Source: Elusimicrobia bacterium GWA2_56_46 (GTDB lineage Bacteria; Elusimicrobiota; Elusimicrobia; Elusimicrobiales; UBA9959). Taken from it: a stretch of DNA of 64,000 nt. The first letter of the stretch is position 1. Each line of letters starts with the position of its first letter. The DNA lies in the NCBI GenBank assembly GCA_001799575.1, contig MGTT01000020.1, positions 1-64,000 of the forward strand, written 5' to 3'. A program made the position numbers and the translations under genes. Below the pieces are notes generated by a model, which worked only from the letters and a program-made list of their open reading frames with translations, was not told where the DNA came from and ran no database searches. Of the stretch, positions 1 through 9,916 are shown one piece after another.

Positions 1-26
1 TAAACATTTTGAGGAGGTGCTGGCCC

Positions 27-434
27 ATGAGCCCAAAGAAACATCGCACTAGGCATGTAAGCGAAGCCGAAGCAAAATCCTATCTGAAGAAGGCTGAAGA
101 ATTTTATCAGACCATGCTGGAGTCCTACAGGCAACGCCGGTGGAACTCAGCTGGTCTGAATGGAGTCCACTGCGCCATATCCGCAACCGACGCGGCAATG
201 GGAATCAAAGCAAAGCTACGCTCCGCGGGCGAAAGCCATTATGAGGCGGTAGAATCGCTGAACCTTCACATAAAGCACGAGAATGTCGGCACCCAATCAA
301 CACGGCTTACGCGCATCCTTGGGCAAAAGAGCATCGTGGAATACGACTCCAGGGAATTCACCGAACGCGAAGCGTCGGACATCACAAAAGACGTGGGCCG
401 TTACTTGGATTGGGTTAAAACACTGTTTGAATAG
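27..434 (+). CDS. HEPN-like small alpha-helical protein
   Basis: ORF 9..434 with likely start at the second Met. The pattern SYLKKAEEFYQTMLES...GLNGVHCAISATDAAMG...F-TEREASDITKDVGRYLDWVKTLFE resembles HEPN-domain proteins. No partner nucleotidyltransferase is visible at the window edge. Confidence 0.55.
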   Translation: MSPKKHRTRHVSEAEAKSYLKKAEEFYQTMLESYRQRRWNSAGLNGVHCAISATDAAMGIKAKLRSAGESHYEAVESLNLHIKHENVGTQSTRLTRILGQKSIVEYDSREFTEREASDITKDVGRYLDWVKTLFE

Positions 435-610
435 AAAGCGACCCGCGGCCGCCGGCGGCGGCCGCGCCCTGTTATAATCCGGCCGATGTCCCAGTACAAA
501 CCGATAAGTTCTTTATTTACAGCTTTCAGCGCGGCGTATTGGGCAGAGCGAACCCGTGCTTTAATCTCAGTCAATAAAGCTCCGTAGTTTTTCAGCAGTT
601 TTCTCGTCAT
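401..610 (-). pseudogene. Truncated DUF1016/YhcG N-terminal fragment
   Basis: MTRKLLKNYGALLTEIKARVRSAQYAALKAVNKELIGLYWDIGRIIT matches the start of YhcG-type (DUF1016) proteins, then breaks into low-complexity GRGRRRRP. The catalytic domain is absent. An RBS-like GGGAGGGG precedes the ATG. Confidence 0.55.
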
Positions 611-747
611 AGCCCCTCCCCGTCAGGCATTGTCGCTTTCAGAATAGTCTACATCATGACCCCGGGTGGACTTCACCGCAGTTTTGCGTTACTAATGAAC
701 ACAACCTCTGCGTACTGTCGCTCAAAATGGCTATTTTTGGAAATAAA

Positions 748-772
748 AAAACCGGAGGGATAATCTCCGGTC
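748..772 (-). terminator. Rho-independent terminator
   Basis: On the minus strand, ACCGGAG-ATTATCC-CTCCGGT is followed by TTTTTTT. Confidence 0.6.
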
Positions 773-946
773 ACTCACCACCTCTCACCACAAAAAGTCA
801 AGATTCAAGACCTGACCCTCCGCCATCCTGGCCTCCGGTAACGCTCCGGCAGAGCGCGAGTGTTTCCGCAGTTCCCATACCCAAATATCCCAAGATCAGG
901 CTGGAGCAATCGCCTTAGCGACCGACTCGCCGCCACCAACCGCAAC

Positions 947-975
947 AAAAAAAGCGCCAGGCCGCTTTTCTACTA
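947..975 (-). terminator. Rho-independent terminator of the downstream-reading minus-strand gene
   Basis: On the minus strand, AAAAGCG-GCCTGG-CGCTTTTTTT lies 3' of the ORF ending at 1012. Confidence 0.6.
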
Positions 976-1011
976 TGAAAAGCAGCCCGGCACCTATCTT
1001 TGTTTGGAACT

Positions 1012-1692
1012 TCACCTTTGCCAGAGGTAGAAATAGCCTTCCAGCGAACCCCTGCGGTAAGCTACGCCGTCCGCACCTGCCACCGCAGTGGGCGGGAGAT
1101 TCAGCCGAACCACTGTATATTTCCCATCACTGCTCAAGCGAATTTCGCCTTCGCCATATCCTCCTCTAGAAAACATGTCCGGTACGCGGAACTTGTTGCT
1201 TTCCGGAGAAGTGCCCTCGCTTGTGCTTAAAAGATCAGCATTGACTGAGAGGGGCAGAGATATACTATATGAGAATCCTTTCGTCTGACGACCAGGCCAG
1301 AGTGGGCCCAGGTTGTCCGCTAATCTGGCTTCGCAACCGAATCCTAATTCCCCTTCTATCAGGTTCCCCTTTATTTCCCTGCCGACAAACAGACCGGCCG
1401 ACCGTCTGCCTGTGCAAAGCTTGCTTTGCGACATGGGCTTGCCTTTGTCGAACATTTCTTTCAGGGTATTGAAGCGGATTTCGGTTTCGCGCGAGTCCGT
1501 TGCCCTGGCCGGCGCGCCGACCTTGGCCGCGGCGCCTGCTTCTCCGCCGGATTCAGACAGCGCGTTGATCGCGGAATCGCTCGCGGGCGCATCCCTGAAG
1601 TCGGCCGGCCTGTTCGGCGTCCAGCGTCCGGCGGTGAAATAAACAGCCACTATCAGCAGCGCCGACAGAGCGACTGTGATTTTTGTTTTCAT
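1012..1692 (-). CDS. Hypothetical secreted or membrane-anchored protein
   Basis: 226-aa ORF with an N-terminal hydrophobic signal or anchor (MKTKITVALSALLIVAVYFTAG). It has a strong upstream promoter and a terminator. Confidence 0.7.
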   Translation of the reverse strand: MKTKITVALSALLIVAVYFTAGRWTPNRPADFRDAPASDSAINALSESGGEAGAAAKVGAPARATDSRETEIRFNTLKEMFDKGKPMSQSKLCTGRRSAGLFVGREIKGNLIEGELGFGCEARLADNLGPLWPGRQTKGFSYSISLPLSVNADLLSTSEGTSPESNKFRVPDMFSRGGYGEGEIRLSSDGKYTVVRLNLPPTAVAGADGVAYRRGSLEGYFYLWQR

Positions 1693-1759
1693 AAACTCCT
1701 CCTGTTCCTATAGTTGCATCCACCCCTAAACCACCGGGAGCGAATATCAGCTCAAACAA

Positions 1760-1788
1760 AGTATACCCCCCCCCCCGCGTTTTGTCAA
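1760..1788 (-). promoter_or_regulatory. Sigma70-type promoter with G11 homopolymer in the spacer
   Basis: On the minus strand: TTGACA (1788-1783), AAACGC plus G11 (17 nt), TATACT (1765-1760). Confidence 0.75.
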
Positions 1789-1903
1789 GGGCCGTTCGAA
1801 AAAAAATTTGCGGTTCAGACAGTGGGGAACGCAGCGGGGCCTTTTTTTAAGATTCAAGATCCCCTGCCAACTCCCCTTTAAGGCGGCGGAAGACCCCCAT
1901 GCC

Positions 1904-2058
1904 GGGCGACCATCAAGCGCGTAAGTTTAACGCGGGGTGACACCGGGCAGCCTTTTTGATCCGGCAGGCCGCCGACGGAACGCGAAAAGGCTGCCCGGTG
2001 GCAGGCCCCCGCTTTACTATCCTGCGGTTCACTAACCCAACGCCCATTAGCCCGACGT
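1904..2058 (+). repeat. Structured repeat element, copy A
   Basis: Shares conserved blocks with copies at 38544-38700 and 36903-37060 (minus). 15-bp perfect stem ACCGGGCAGCCTTTT/AAAAGGCTGCCCGGT (1942-1956/1985-1999), conserved loop GGCAGGCCGCCGAYGGAACGC and 3' CCCATTAGCCC. Confidence 0.8.
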
Positions 2059-2675
2059 TACTTACGGCCTCTCAGGAGCGCTTTGGTTATCTCGGCTACG
2101 TGCTTGCCCTGGAATTTGGCCAGATCAAGCTCGGCCGCCGAGGGCTGACGCGCGCCGTCCCCGCCCGCAATAGTGGTCGCGCCGTAGGGCGAACCGCCGG
2201 AAACCTCATCCGTTTTCATCAGGCCCTTCTGGCTGTACGGGAGACCCACTATGATCATACCGTGGTGCAGAAGCGTGGTGTGGAAACTGGTGATCGTGGT
2301 TTCCTGACCGCCGTGCTGCGTAGCGGTGGAAACAAATACGCTGCCCACTTTGCCGATAAGCCCCCCTTTCATCCAGAGCCCCCCCGTGGCATCCAGGAAG
2401 TTGCGCATCTGCGCCGCCATATTGCCGAACCTGGTCGGCGTTCCGAAAATAACGGCGTCGGCCGAGGCAAGATCGTCCACCGTCGCCGTCGGAATATGCG
2501 CGAATCTGGCCCTGGCGGCCTTGGCCCCGGCTTTTTCAAGCGCGGCCTCGGGAATAAGTTCCGCCACCTGCAGCAACTTGACCTCGGCGCCGGCCGACCT
2601 GGCCCCTTCCGCCACGGCCTCGGCCATTGCATAGACATGGCCGTATATGCTGTAGAATATAACGTTTATTTTCAT
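2058..2675 (-). CDS. wrbA: NAD(P)H:quinone oxidoreductase, flavodoxin family (WrbA)
   Basis: [41 protein letters not shown] and [12 protein letters not shown] are WrbA motifs. Confidence 0.95.
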   Translation of the reverse strand: MKINVIFYSIYGHVYAMAEAVAEGARSAGAEVKLLQVAELIPEAALEKAGAKAARARFAHIPTATVDDLASADAVIFGTPTRFGNMAAQMRNFLDATGGLWMKGGLIGKVGSVFVSTATQHGGQETTITSFHTTLLHHGMIIVGLPYSQKGLMKTDEVSGGSPYGATTIAGGDGARQPSAAELDLAKFQGKHVAEITKALLRGRK

Positions 2676-2788
2676 TTTACCCCCCTGATAATCTCCACTA
2701 CCCCCGCGGAAACCAGATTAGACCATAAATCACCGCCGGCAATCAACCTCCTTAAAAGTCCACCGAAAATCGCCGTGGATATCTTATA

Positions 2789-4135
2789 ATGTCCTATAAG
2801 ATGGAAAAATTTCTGGACGGCGTCAACTCCGTGGTCTGGGGGCCGGCGATGCTGGCCCTTTTATTCGGCACGCATCTCTACCTCACTTTCCGCCTCAGGT
2901 TCATACAGCGCCACCTGTGGAAAGCCCTGAAGCTTTCGTTCCGGCGCGAAACCGAAGGCGCCGGGGATATAAGCCATTTCGGCGCCCTGATGACGGCCCT
3001 GGCGGCCACCATCGGCACGGGAAATATCGTGGGCGTCGCCACGGCCGTTTCCCTGGGCGGCCCCGGGGCGGTGCTGTGGATGTGGCTCACCGGCGTCTTC
3101 GGTATAGCCACCAAATACTCCGAAGCCCTGCTCGCGATAAAATACAGGGTGACGGCGGAAGATGGAACCATGGCCGGCGGCCCCATGTACGCGCTTGAAC
3201 GGGGCATGAACGCTCGGTGGCTGGGCCTTATCTTCGCGGCCATGACCGCGATAGCCGCGTTCGGCATAGGCAACATGGTGCAGGCCAATTCCATAGCCGG
3301 CCTGATGAAAGAAAGTTTTAATATCCCCCCCTGGGTCAGCGGCATAGTCGTAACGGCTCTGACGGCGCTGGTAATACTGGGCGGCATAAAATCCATCGCC
3401 AGAACCTGCGAGAAGCTGGTGCCTTTCATGGCGGTCTCCTATGTGCTGGGCTGCCTGGTATTGATGCTTTTCAAATTTGAGACCATCCCCGGCACTCTCG
3501 CCCTGATCTTTCAAAGCGCCTTTTCAGGCCAGGCGGCTTTGGGCGGCTTCGCCGGGGCCGGCATGAAAGAAGCAATGCGCTACGGCGTCGCGCGCGGGCT
3601 TTTCTCGAATGAATCGGGCATGGGCAGCGCCCCGATAGTGGCGGCCGCGGCCCGGACCAAAAACCCCGTGCGCCAGGCGCTGGTCTCTTCCACAGGCACT
3701 TTCTGGGACACGGTGGTGATCTGCGCCCTGACCGGCATCGTGCTGGTAAATTCCGGACACTGGGCCGAAGGATTGAAAGGGGCGGCGCTTACCAAAGCCG
3801 CTTTCTCCGATATCCCGTACGCCGGGCACACGATCCTGGTGGTCGGGCTTTTCACTTTCGTATTCTCCACTATCCTCGGCTGGTCTTATTACGGGGAAAA
3901 GGCCGTCGAGTATCTTTTCGGGACCGGCGCCGTCAAATATTATCTATGGCTCTGGGTGGCGGCCGTGATGCTGGGTTCAGTCGGCACCATGCCCTCGGTC
4001 TGGGCTTTCGCGGACATAGCCAACGCGGCCATGGCCATACCGAACCTGGTCTCGCTCCTCGCGCTGAACAAGGTTCTGGTTTCAGAGACGCGGAGATATC
4101 TCTGGGAAAACCGGCTTGAGGAGCTTGGTTCATGA
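2789..4135 (+). CDS. Sodium:alanine/glycine symporter (AGCS family)
   Basis: TIGTGNIVGVATA, GGPMYALERG and GLFSNESGMGSAPIVAAAA are AGCS signatures. Confidence 0.93.
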   Translation: MSYKMEKFLDGVNSVVWGPAMLALLFGTHLYLTFRLRFIQRHLWKALKLSFRRETEGAGDISHFGALMTALAATIGTGNIVGVATAVSLGGPGAVLWMWLTGVFGIATKYSEALLAIKYRVTAEDGTMAGGPMYALERGMNARWLGLIFAAMTAIAAFGIGNMVQANSIAGLMKESFNIPPWVSGIVVTALTALVILGGIKSIARTCEKLVPFMAVSYVLGCLVLMLFKFETIPGTLALIFQSAFSGQAALGGFAGAGMKEAMRYGVARGLFSNESGMGSAPIVAAAARTKNPVRQALVSSTGTFWDTVVICALTGIVLVNSGHWAEGLKGAALTKAAFSDIPYAGHTILVVGLFTFVFSTILGWSYYGEKAVEYLFGTGAVKYYLWLWVAAVMLGSVGTMPSVWAFADIANAAMAIPNLVSLLALNKVLVSETRRYLWENRLEELGS

Positions 4136-5367
4136 ATATTTCCAAATTCAAACTGCCGGCGCTCCTGTTTCTCGCGTTCGGAGCGGGCGCGGGCGCTTTC
4201 GCGTACGTAAAGTACAGGAATTTTTCCGACTATCTCATCGCGCGGATAAATTCGCAGGAAGATAAAAAACTGGGGCGCCGGATCAAATTTAAAAAAGTGG
4301 GGTTCTCCCCGCTTAAAGGCGTGGTGATAGACGGGCCCTGCGTGTCCCGCGCCCCGGATTTCTCAAAAGGGACTTTTTTCTGCGCCGAACAGGCCGTGAT
4401 CCGGCCCGATCTCGCGCAGCTGATGAGGAACCGCCTTTATTTCTCCAACATAGAACTGGAAAAGCCGGTGATAAAGATCCGGGAAACCGGCGGCCGATGG
4501 GATTTTGAAGACCTGCTGGCCCTTCTGCCCAGGACTTCAAAGGGACTGCATCTCACCTGGAACGCCAGGAAACTCACGCTCAAAAACGCGAAACTGGAAA
4601 TAGACGCCGCCGCCTCCGGCCGGAAGCCGGCCGGATCCATCGCGTTGGAAAACGTAAATCTCACCCTGCTGCACTACTCTTCCCTGGCCGGCAATTTCTC
4701 GCTGAACCTGGACGGCGGAGTTAAAACCATTTTTAACGGCCAGCTGCTCGCCGCGAATATTTCCCTGAGCACCGATCTTAACTTTGAATACGCGGGGCTC
4801 GCTTCGGCCTCCGGAAAAGCGGAATTCACCGACGCGGCCCTGGGCGCCTCGACCTTAAAAAAAGCCGCGCTGAACTGGAAATTGTTCGGCCTGAACAAGC
4901 CGGAGCCGGCAAAAAACTATGCCGCCGGACTTACGGCGGAAGAGTTATTTATCCCCGCCCAGAGCGGCGGCGCGGCGCAGGCGGTGAACGAGGCTATGCG
5001 GCTGCTGTCCTCGATACTGGGAAAAGAAACGCCGCGTGTGGAAGACATCCGGATGAAAAATCTGGCGCTTGATTTCACCTTAAACGACTCCGTCCTGAGC
5101 GTTAAGCGGCTGGATCTGGACGCGAATTTCCTGGAACTGCGCCACACGTACGAATTGAACGGCCCGGCCCGCGCTGTCAGTGCCGGCCTGGAGGCGCGTT
5201 TCGGAGGAAATAAACTTGCCCTCACCGCCAAAGGCCCCATGGACCGCCCCGAGATCCTGCCGGCGATGTCGGTGACGCTGAACCGCAAACTGCTGGAGGC
5301 GGTACGCGCCATAAACGCTTCGCTTCTGAAAATTTTCCCCATAACCACAGGAGAACCTAATGCCTAA
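4132..5367 (+). CDS. AsmA-like family protein
   Basis: N-terminal TM segment followed by GRRIKFKKVGFSPLKGVVIDGPCV..., typical of AsmA/DUF748-like proteins. Confidence 0.6.
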   Translation: MNISKFKLPALLFLAFGAGAGAFAYVKYRNFSDYLIARINSQEDKKLGRRIKFKKVGFSPLKGVVIDGPCVSRAPDFSKGTFFCAEQAVIRPDLAQLMRNRLYFSNIELEKPVIKIRETGGRWDFEDLLALLPRTSKGLHLTWNARKLTLKNAKLEIDAAASGRKPAGSIALENVNLTLLHYSSLAGNFSLNLDGGVKTIFNGQLLAANISLSTDLNFEYAGLASASGKAEFTDAALGASTLKKAALNWKLFGLNKPEPAKNYAAGLTAEELFIPAQSGGAAQAVNEAMRLLSSILGKETPRVEDIRMKNLALDFTLNDSVLSVKRLDLDANFLELRHTYELNGPARAVSAGLEARFGGNKLALTAKGPMDRPEILPAMSVTLNRKLLEAVRAINASLLKIFPITTGEPNA

Positions 5368-6724
5368 AAAAGTCATCATTATCGGCGGGGGGCCGGCCGG
5401 CTATCCGGCCGCTTTAAAACTGAAGGAATTGGGCGCCGAGCCGGTCATAGCCGAATCCTGGGATTTCGGCGGCGCCTGCCTGAACCGCGGCTGCATCCCC
5501 TCCAAATCCCTGCTCGACGTGGGCTACCGCGTCCACTCCATGGACGTGCTGAAAGGCCTTATGCGCGAGGGCCAGACCCTCGCTTTCACCCCGGAGATGC
5601 TCTCCTGGGACAAGATAAAGGCCCGCCGCGCCGCCGCCGTCGCGAAACTGCGGACCTCGCTCGAAAAACTTTTTCAGATGAAAAGGATAGAAATTGTGCG
5701 GGGCCGGGCGGAGTTTACCGGCGCGAACGAAGCGACCATAGCCACGGCCTCGGGGCCCGTGGTGAAAAATTTCGACTGCGCCGTGATCGCCTCCGGAACC
5801 AGGCCGTGGTTCCCCGCGCCCTTTGACGCTTTTAAAACGCAGTTGACAGATTCCGACAGGGTCTTCGACCTGCCGTCGCTGCCGCGGTCCATAGCCATAG
5901 TCGGCGGCGGCGTCATCGGCCTGGAATTCGCCTGCTTCTTTAACTCCCTGGGCGTACAGGTTTCGGTGGTGGAACTCATGCCGGACATCCTGGCCGGAGA
6001 GGACGAGACCGTGGCGCGGACCGTAAAAACCTCGTTCGAGAAACGCGGCATCAAGTTTTATCTGGGCAAAAAAACCTCGGCCGTGGAAATCTCCGGCGGG
6101 CTCAAAACCCTGGTGCTGGAAGACGGTTCCCGGATCTCGGCCGAGGAAACGCTGGTGGGCGCGGGCCGCTCCGCCGATCTCTCCGGCCTGGGCCTTGAGA
6201 AACTCGGCCTGAAGTGGGACCGCAAAGGCATAAGGGTAGACGCGCATATGCGCACCGGGTTGGAAAACATCTACGCCGCCGGCGACGTCAACGGCATTTC
6301 CCCGCTGGCGCATTCCGCCTCAAGGCAGGGCGAAATAGCGGCGGAGAATATTATGGGCGCGCAGCGGGTCTTTGACGGGGACATCGTGCCGAAATGTATT
6401 TATACCTGGCCGGAAGTGGGAACTGTGGGCCTCAACAAGGCGCAGGCCGAAGCCAAAGGACTGAATGTCAAAGCTTCTCGGGCTTATTTCCTCGGCAACG
6501 GCCGGGCCGTCACCCATGACGAGACCGAGGGCTTCGCCCAGATAGTTTATAACGCCGCCGACGAGACTATACTGGGCGGCCAGATCGTGGGCGGCGCGGC
6601 GACCGAGCTTATCCATGTGCTGGCCGTGGCAGTAAAATTCAAACTGAAGCGCTCCGAGATGCGCGAGATAATTTACGCGCACCCCACCACGGCCGAAGCG
6701 ATACACGAGGCGCTCCAAAAGTAG
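5360..6724 (+). CDS. lpdA: Dihydrolipoyl dehydrogenase
   Basis: GGGPAGYPAALKLKELG, GGACLNRGCIPSK, GAGRSADL and the C-terminal HAHPT-like YAHPTTAEA motif. Confidence 0.93.
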   Translation: MPKKVIIIGGGPAGYPAALKLKELGAEPVIAESWDFGGACLNRGCIPSKSLLDVGYRVHSMDVLKGLMREGQTLAFTPEMLSWDKIKARRAAAVAKLRTSLEKLFQMKRIEIVRGRAEFTGANEATIATASGPVVKNFDCAVIASGTRPWFPAPFDAFKTQLTDSDRVFDLPSLPRSIAIVGGGVIGLEFACFFNSLGVQVSVVELMPDILAGEDETVARTVKTSFEKRGIKFYLGKKTSAVEISGGLKTLVLEDGSRISAEETLVGAGRSADLSGLGLEKLGLKWDRKGIRVDAHMRTGLENIYAAGDVNGISPLAHSASRQGEIAAENIMGAQRVFDGDIVPKCIYTWPEVGTVGLNKAQAEAKGLNVKASRAYFLGNGRAVTHDETEGFAQIVYNAADETILGGQIVGGAATELIHVLAVAVKFKLKRSEMREIIYAHPTTAEAIHEALQK

Positions 6725-6756
6725 TGGCCAGTGATCAGTGGATAGTGGTAGGTGTG
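6724..6756 (+). repeat. Heptamer array (CAGTGGN type)
   Basis: GTGGCCA GTGATCA GTGGATA GTGGTAG in register, period 7. Confidence 0.65.
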
Positions 6757-6802
6757 TAGAGAGATTGTAAAGAGGCTCTTTCATCTACTGTACATTTCGC
6801 TT

Positions 6803-7588
6803 ATGGCTGTCAAAATTTTATCCTGGAACGTCAACGGATACCGGGCGGCGCTCGGCAAAGGCTTCAAAGAATTCCTTGAAACTTCGGGGGCGGACATAGC
6901 CGGCCTGCAGGAGGTCAAAGCGGCGCCGGAGCAGCTGGCCCCGGAGGACCTGGCTTTCGGGGATTACAAGTCGCACTGGTGTCCGGCCGAACGGAAAGGC
7001 TACAGCGGCGTGGCGGCTTTCTTTAAAGCCCCGCCCCTCTCCGTCTCCCGCGGGCTGGGGCTCGGCAAATACGACGTGGAAGGCCGCGTGATAACCCTGG
7101 AATATCCCGCTTTCCACCTCCTTAACGTCTATTTCCCCAACGGCGGGCAAGGCCCTGAAAGGCTGGCGTATAAACTGGATTTTTACGGGGCGTTCCTGGA
7201 ACACATCGAAACCCTGCGCAAGACCGGCAAGGCGGTGATCTTCTGCGGCGACGTCAACACCGCCCACCGGGAAATAGATCTGGCGCGGCCCAAAGAGAAC
7301 GTGAACAATTCCGGTTTCATGCCCGTAGAACGGGCCTGGCTGGACAAAATAACCGCTATGGGCTGGGTGGACACTTTCCGGCTTTTTCACGCCGAACCGG
7401 ATAATTACACCTGGTGGGATTACAAGACTAGAGCCCGCGAACGCAATGTGGGCTGGCGGATAGATTATTTTTTTATCAATGAGGAAAAGATGGGGCTCGT
7501 AAAAAACGCTTTCATCCTGCCCGAGATCCAGGGCTCCGACCACTGCCCGATAGGCATAGAGCTGGAGACGGGAAAGGATAAAGGATGA
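6803..7588 (+). CDS. xth: Exodeoxyribonuclease III
   Basis: MAVKILSWNVNGYRA...GLQEVKA...CGDVNTAHREIDLA...GSDHCPIGIEL. Confidence 0.92.
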   Translation: MAVKILSWNVNGYRAALGKGFKEFLETSGADIAGLQEVKAAPEQLAPEDLAFGDYKSHWCPAERKGYSGVAAFFKAPPLSVSRGLGLGKYDVEGRVITLEYPAFHLLNVYFPNGGQGPERLAYKLDFYGAFLEHIETLRKTGKAVIFCGDVNTAHREIDLARPKENVNNSGFMPVERAWLDKITAMGWVDTFRLFHAEPDNYTWWDYKTRARERNVGWRIDYFFINEEKMGLVKNAFILPEIQGSDHCPIGIELETGKDKG

Positions 7589-7608
7589 GGGATAAAGGCT
7601 AAAGGGCG
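7571..7608 (+). repeat. Heptamer array (AAAGGAT type) overlapping the xth stop codon
   Basis: AAAGGAT AAAGGAT GAGGGAT AAAGGCT AAAGGGC. Confidence 0.65.
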
Positions 7609-7616
7609 GACATTAT

Positions 7617-8174
7617 TTATACAGGTTTCACTAAATTGAAAAATTCGGCCCTGACACGGGTGTCTTTCCGGAAAACCCCCAGCGTGGAACTGGTGACGGC
7701 GTAGGAGGAAACATTCTTAACTCCGCGCATGGCCATGCACAGGTGTTGGGCTTCCAGCACCACGCCGACGCCTTTGGGCCTGAGCTTACCGTAGATCGCA
7801 TCGGCTATCTGCGCGGTCAGCCGTTCCTGAACCTGGAGGCGCCTGGCGAACGCCTCCACCAGCCGCGGGAGCTTGGAGAGCCCGACTATTTTCCCGTCGG
7901 GGATGTAGGCTATATGCGCCTTACCGAAAAAAGGCAGCATATGATGCTCGCAAAGGGAATAAAACGAGATATCTCTGACTACGACCATCTCTTTATAATC
8001 GGCTTTGAAAAAAGCCCCGTTAAAGATCTTATCTATATCCACACTGTAACCGGAGGTCATCTCGGCCAGGGCCCTGGCGACCCTGCCGGGCGTCCGCCTA
8101 AGCCCCTCCCTTTCCGGGTCTTCCCCGATCTCTTTAAGCAGTCCGTAAACATACTTCTCGGTTTTTGAACTCAT
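7617..8174 (-). CDS. folE: GTP cyclohydrolase I
   Basis: [47 protein letters not shown]. Confidence 0.95.
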   Translation of the reverse strand: MSSKTEKYVYGLLKEIGEDPEREGLRRTPGRVARALAEMTSGYSVDIDKIFNGAFFKADYKEMVVVRDISFYSLCEHHMLPFFGKAHIAYIPDGKIVGLSKLPRLVEAFARRLQVQERLTAQIADAIYGKLRPKGVGVVLEAQHLCMAMRGVKNVSSYAVTSSTLGVFRKDTRVRAEFFNLVKPV

Positions 8175-8296
8175 AATTCTAATTTTACAATATTCGGCGC
8201 CGCCGCACCCATACAAGCCGGGGGATTCTTGCCCGATCGTTTATATTTTGTTAGATTATTTATGGTGACTCCACAACCAAAAACCCCGGAGGCAAA

Positions 8297-9406
8297 ATGA
8301 CTACCGCGACCCTTGTAAGGAAGACCGCCCTGAACGAAACCATGAGGAAAGCCGGGGGCAAGATGGTGGATTTTCACGGCTGGGAACTGCCCATCCAGTT
8401 CGAAGGCATACTGAAAGAACACGCCGCGGTGAGGAATTCAGCCGGCATCTTCGACGTTTCCCACATGGGCCAGATCTTCGTCACCGGCCCGGACAGCTTC
8501 AAACTCCTCCAGAAAACCAACGCCAACGACCTGCGCAAAGCGACCGTAGGCAAAGGCGTATACTCCCACCTGCTGAACGAAAAAGGCGGCCTGGTGGACG
8601 ACATCATCGCTTTCTGCCTGGCGCTCAACCGCTACCTGGTCATAGTCAACGCCACCACCAGCACGAAGGATTTCAACTGGCTTTCGGGCAAGGCCTCCGG
8701 GGCCAACGTAAAGGTGGAGAACAGGAGCGACGATTATTCCATGGTGGCCGTCCAGGGCCCCAGCGTCCCGAAGATGATGGAGGTGTTCGCCCCCGAAGCG
8801 GTGAAACTTCCCCGTTTCGGCATAGTGGAAAAGAAACTTTTCGGCGCGGACTGCTTCATCAGCCGCACCGGCTACACCGGAGAAGACGGCTTCGAGATCA
8901 CCGCCCCGCACGCCGTGATAACGGAGATCTGGAACAAAATGATGGAACTGGGCAAACCTTACGGCATCGTGCCCTGCGGTCTAGGCGCCCGCGACACTCT
9001 GCGCCTGGAGTCGGGGTATCTGCTTTACGGCCAGGACGTGGACGACGAGCACACCACCTATGAAGCCAATTACGGCTGGGTGGTCTGCCTGGAAAAGGGC
9101 GACTTCACCGCCAGAGACATCCTCCTTAAGCAGAAAGCCGGCGGCCTTAAACGCAGACTGACAGGCATAGTCCTCTCAGCCGCCGGCGTACCGCGGCCCG
9201 GCTGTAAAGTCTTTAAGGACGGGAAAGAGCTGGGCGAACTGGCCAGCGCCACCTATTCCCCCACCCTGAAGAAAGGAATAGGCGTAGGATATATGTCCAA
9301 TCCGAATTTAAAACCCGGGGAGGCCCTGGAAGTTGAGATCCACGGCAAGCGCGTCCCCGCGCAGGTAAGCAAAGTGCCGTTCCATAAAGGCACGGCTTTT
9401 AAATAA
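8297..9406 (+). CDS. gcvT: Glycine cleavage system aminomethyltransferase T
   Basis: FHGWELPIQF, FDVSHMGQI, ARDTLRLESGYLLYGQD. Confidence 0.97.
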   Translation: MTTATLVRKTALNETMRKAGGKMVDFHGWELPIQFEGILKEHAAVRNSAGIFDVSHMGQIFVTGPDSFKLLQKTNANDLRKATVGKGVYSHLLNEKGGLVDDIIAFCLALNRYLVIVNATTSTKDFNWLSGKASGANVKVENRSDDYSMVAVQGPSVPKMMEVFAPEAVKLPRFGIVEKKLFGADCFISRTGYTGEDGFEITAPHAVITEIWNKMMELGKPYGIVPCGLGARDTLRLESGYLLYGQDVDDEHTTYEANYGWVVCLEKGDFTARDILLKQKAGGLKRRLTGIVLSAAGVPRPGCKVFKDGKELGELASATYSPTLKKGIGVGYMSNPNLKPGEALEVEIHGKRVPAQVSKVPFHKGTAFK

Positions 9407-9419
9407 AGGAGATAATAAT

Positions 9420-9809
9420 ATGCCGAAACAAGAAGAAGTTAAGTACACAAAGACGCATGAATGGATATCCGTACAGGGAGAGGAGGCGACGGTGGGCCTC
9501 TCCGAACACGCCCAGCACGAGATGGGCGATATAGTGTTCGTAGAGCTGCCAAAACCGGCCAGGAACGTTGAGAAAGAAAAACCCTGCGCCGTGGTGGAAT
9601 CGGTAAAATCCGCTTTTGACATCTACGCCCCCGTTTCCGGCCAGATCTCGGCCCTGAACGACGAAGTGACGAAGGACCCGGCCCTGATCAACCAGTCCCC
9701 CATGGACAAAGCCTGGCTCTTCAAGATCAAACTCTCCGATGCCGCCCAGATCAAAGACCTCATGGACTGGAACGCATACCAGGAGTTCGTGAAACAGAAC
9801 GCGCATTAA
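9420..9809 (+). CDS. gcvH: Glycine cleavage system H protein
   Basis: YTKTHEWISV, GDIVFVELP, CAVVESVKSAFDIYAPVSG (lipoyl lysine). Confidence 0.97.
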   Translation: MPKQEEVKYTKTHEWISVQGEEATVGLSEHAQHEMGDIVFVELPKPARNVEKEKPCAVVESVKSAFDIYAPVSGQISALNDEVTKDPALINQSPMDKAWLFKIKLSDAAQIKDLMDWNAYQEFVKQNAH

Positions 9810-9810
9810 G

Positions 9811-9912
9811 GCAGGGTCGAGGGTAGAGGGTTCAGGGTTTAGGATAAGGAGTTCCTTGTTTCTGCACCCTCTCCCCTCTACCCTGAACCCTATACCCTGC
9901 TCAAGGAATTCC
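9811..9912. repeat. Inverted heptamer arrays (AGGGTTC type) forming a large dyad
   Basis: AGGGTAG AGGGTTC AGGGTTT array, centre AAGGAGTTCCTT, then ACCCTCT CCCCTCT ACCCTGA ACCCTAT ACCCTGC. Confidence 0.75.
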
Positions 9913-9916
9913 CCAT

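Noticed and set aside
1904-2058. Integron attC site explanation for the structured element
   Set aside because: Ends do not give paired RYYYAAC/GTTRRRY core sites in all three copies, orientation relative to neighbouring genes is inconsistent, and no integrase is in the window. Not fully excluded without a search.
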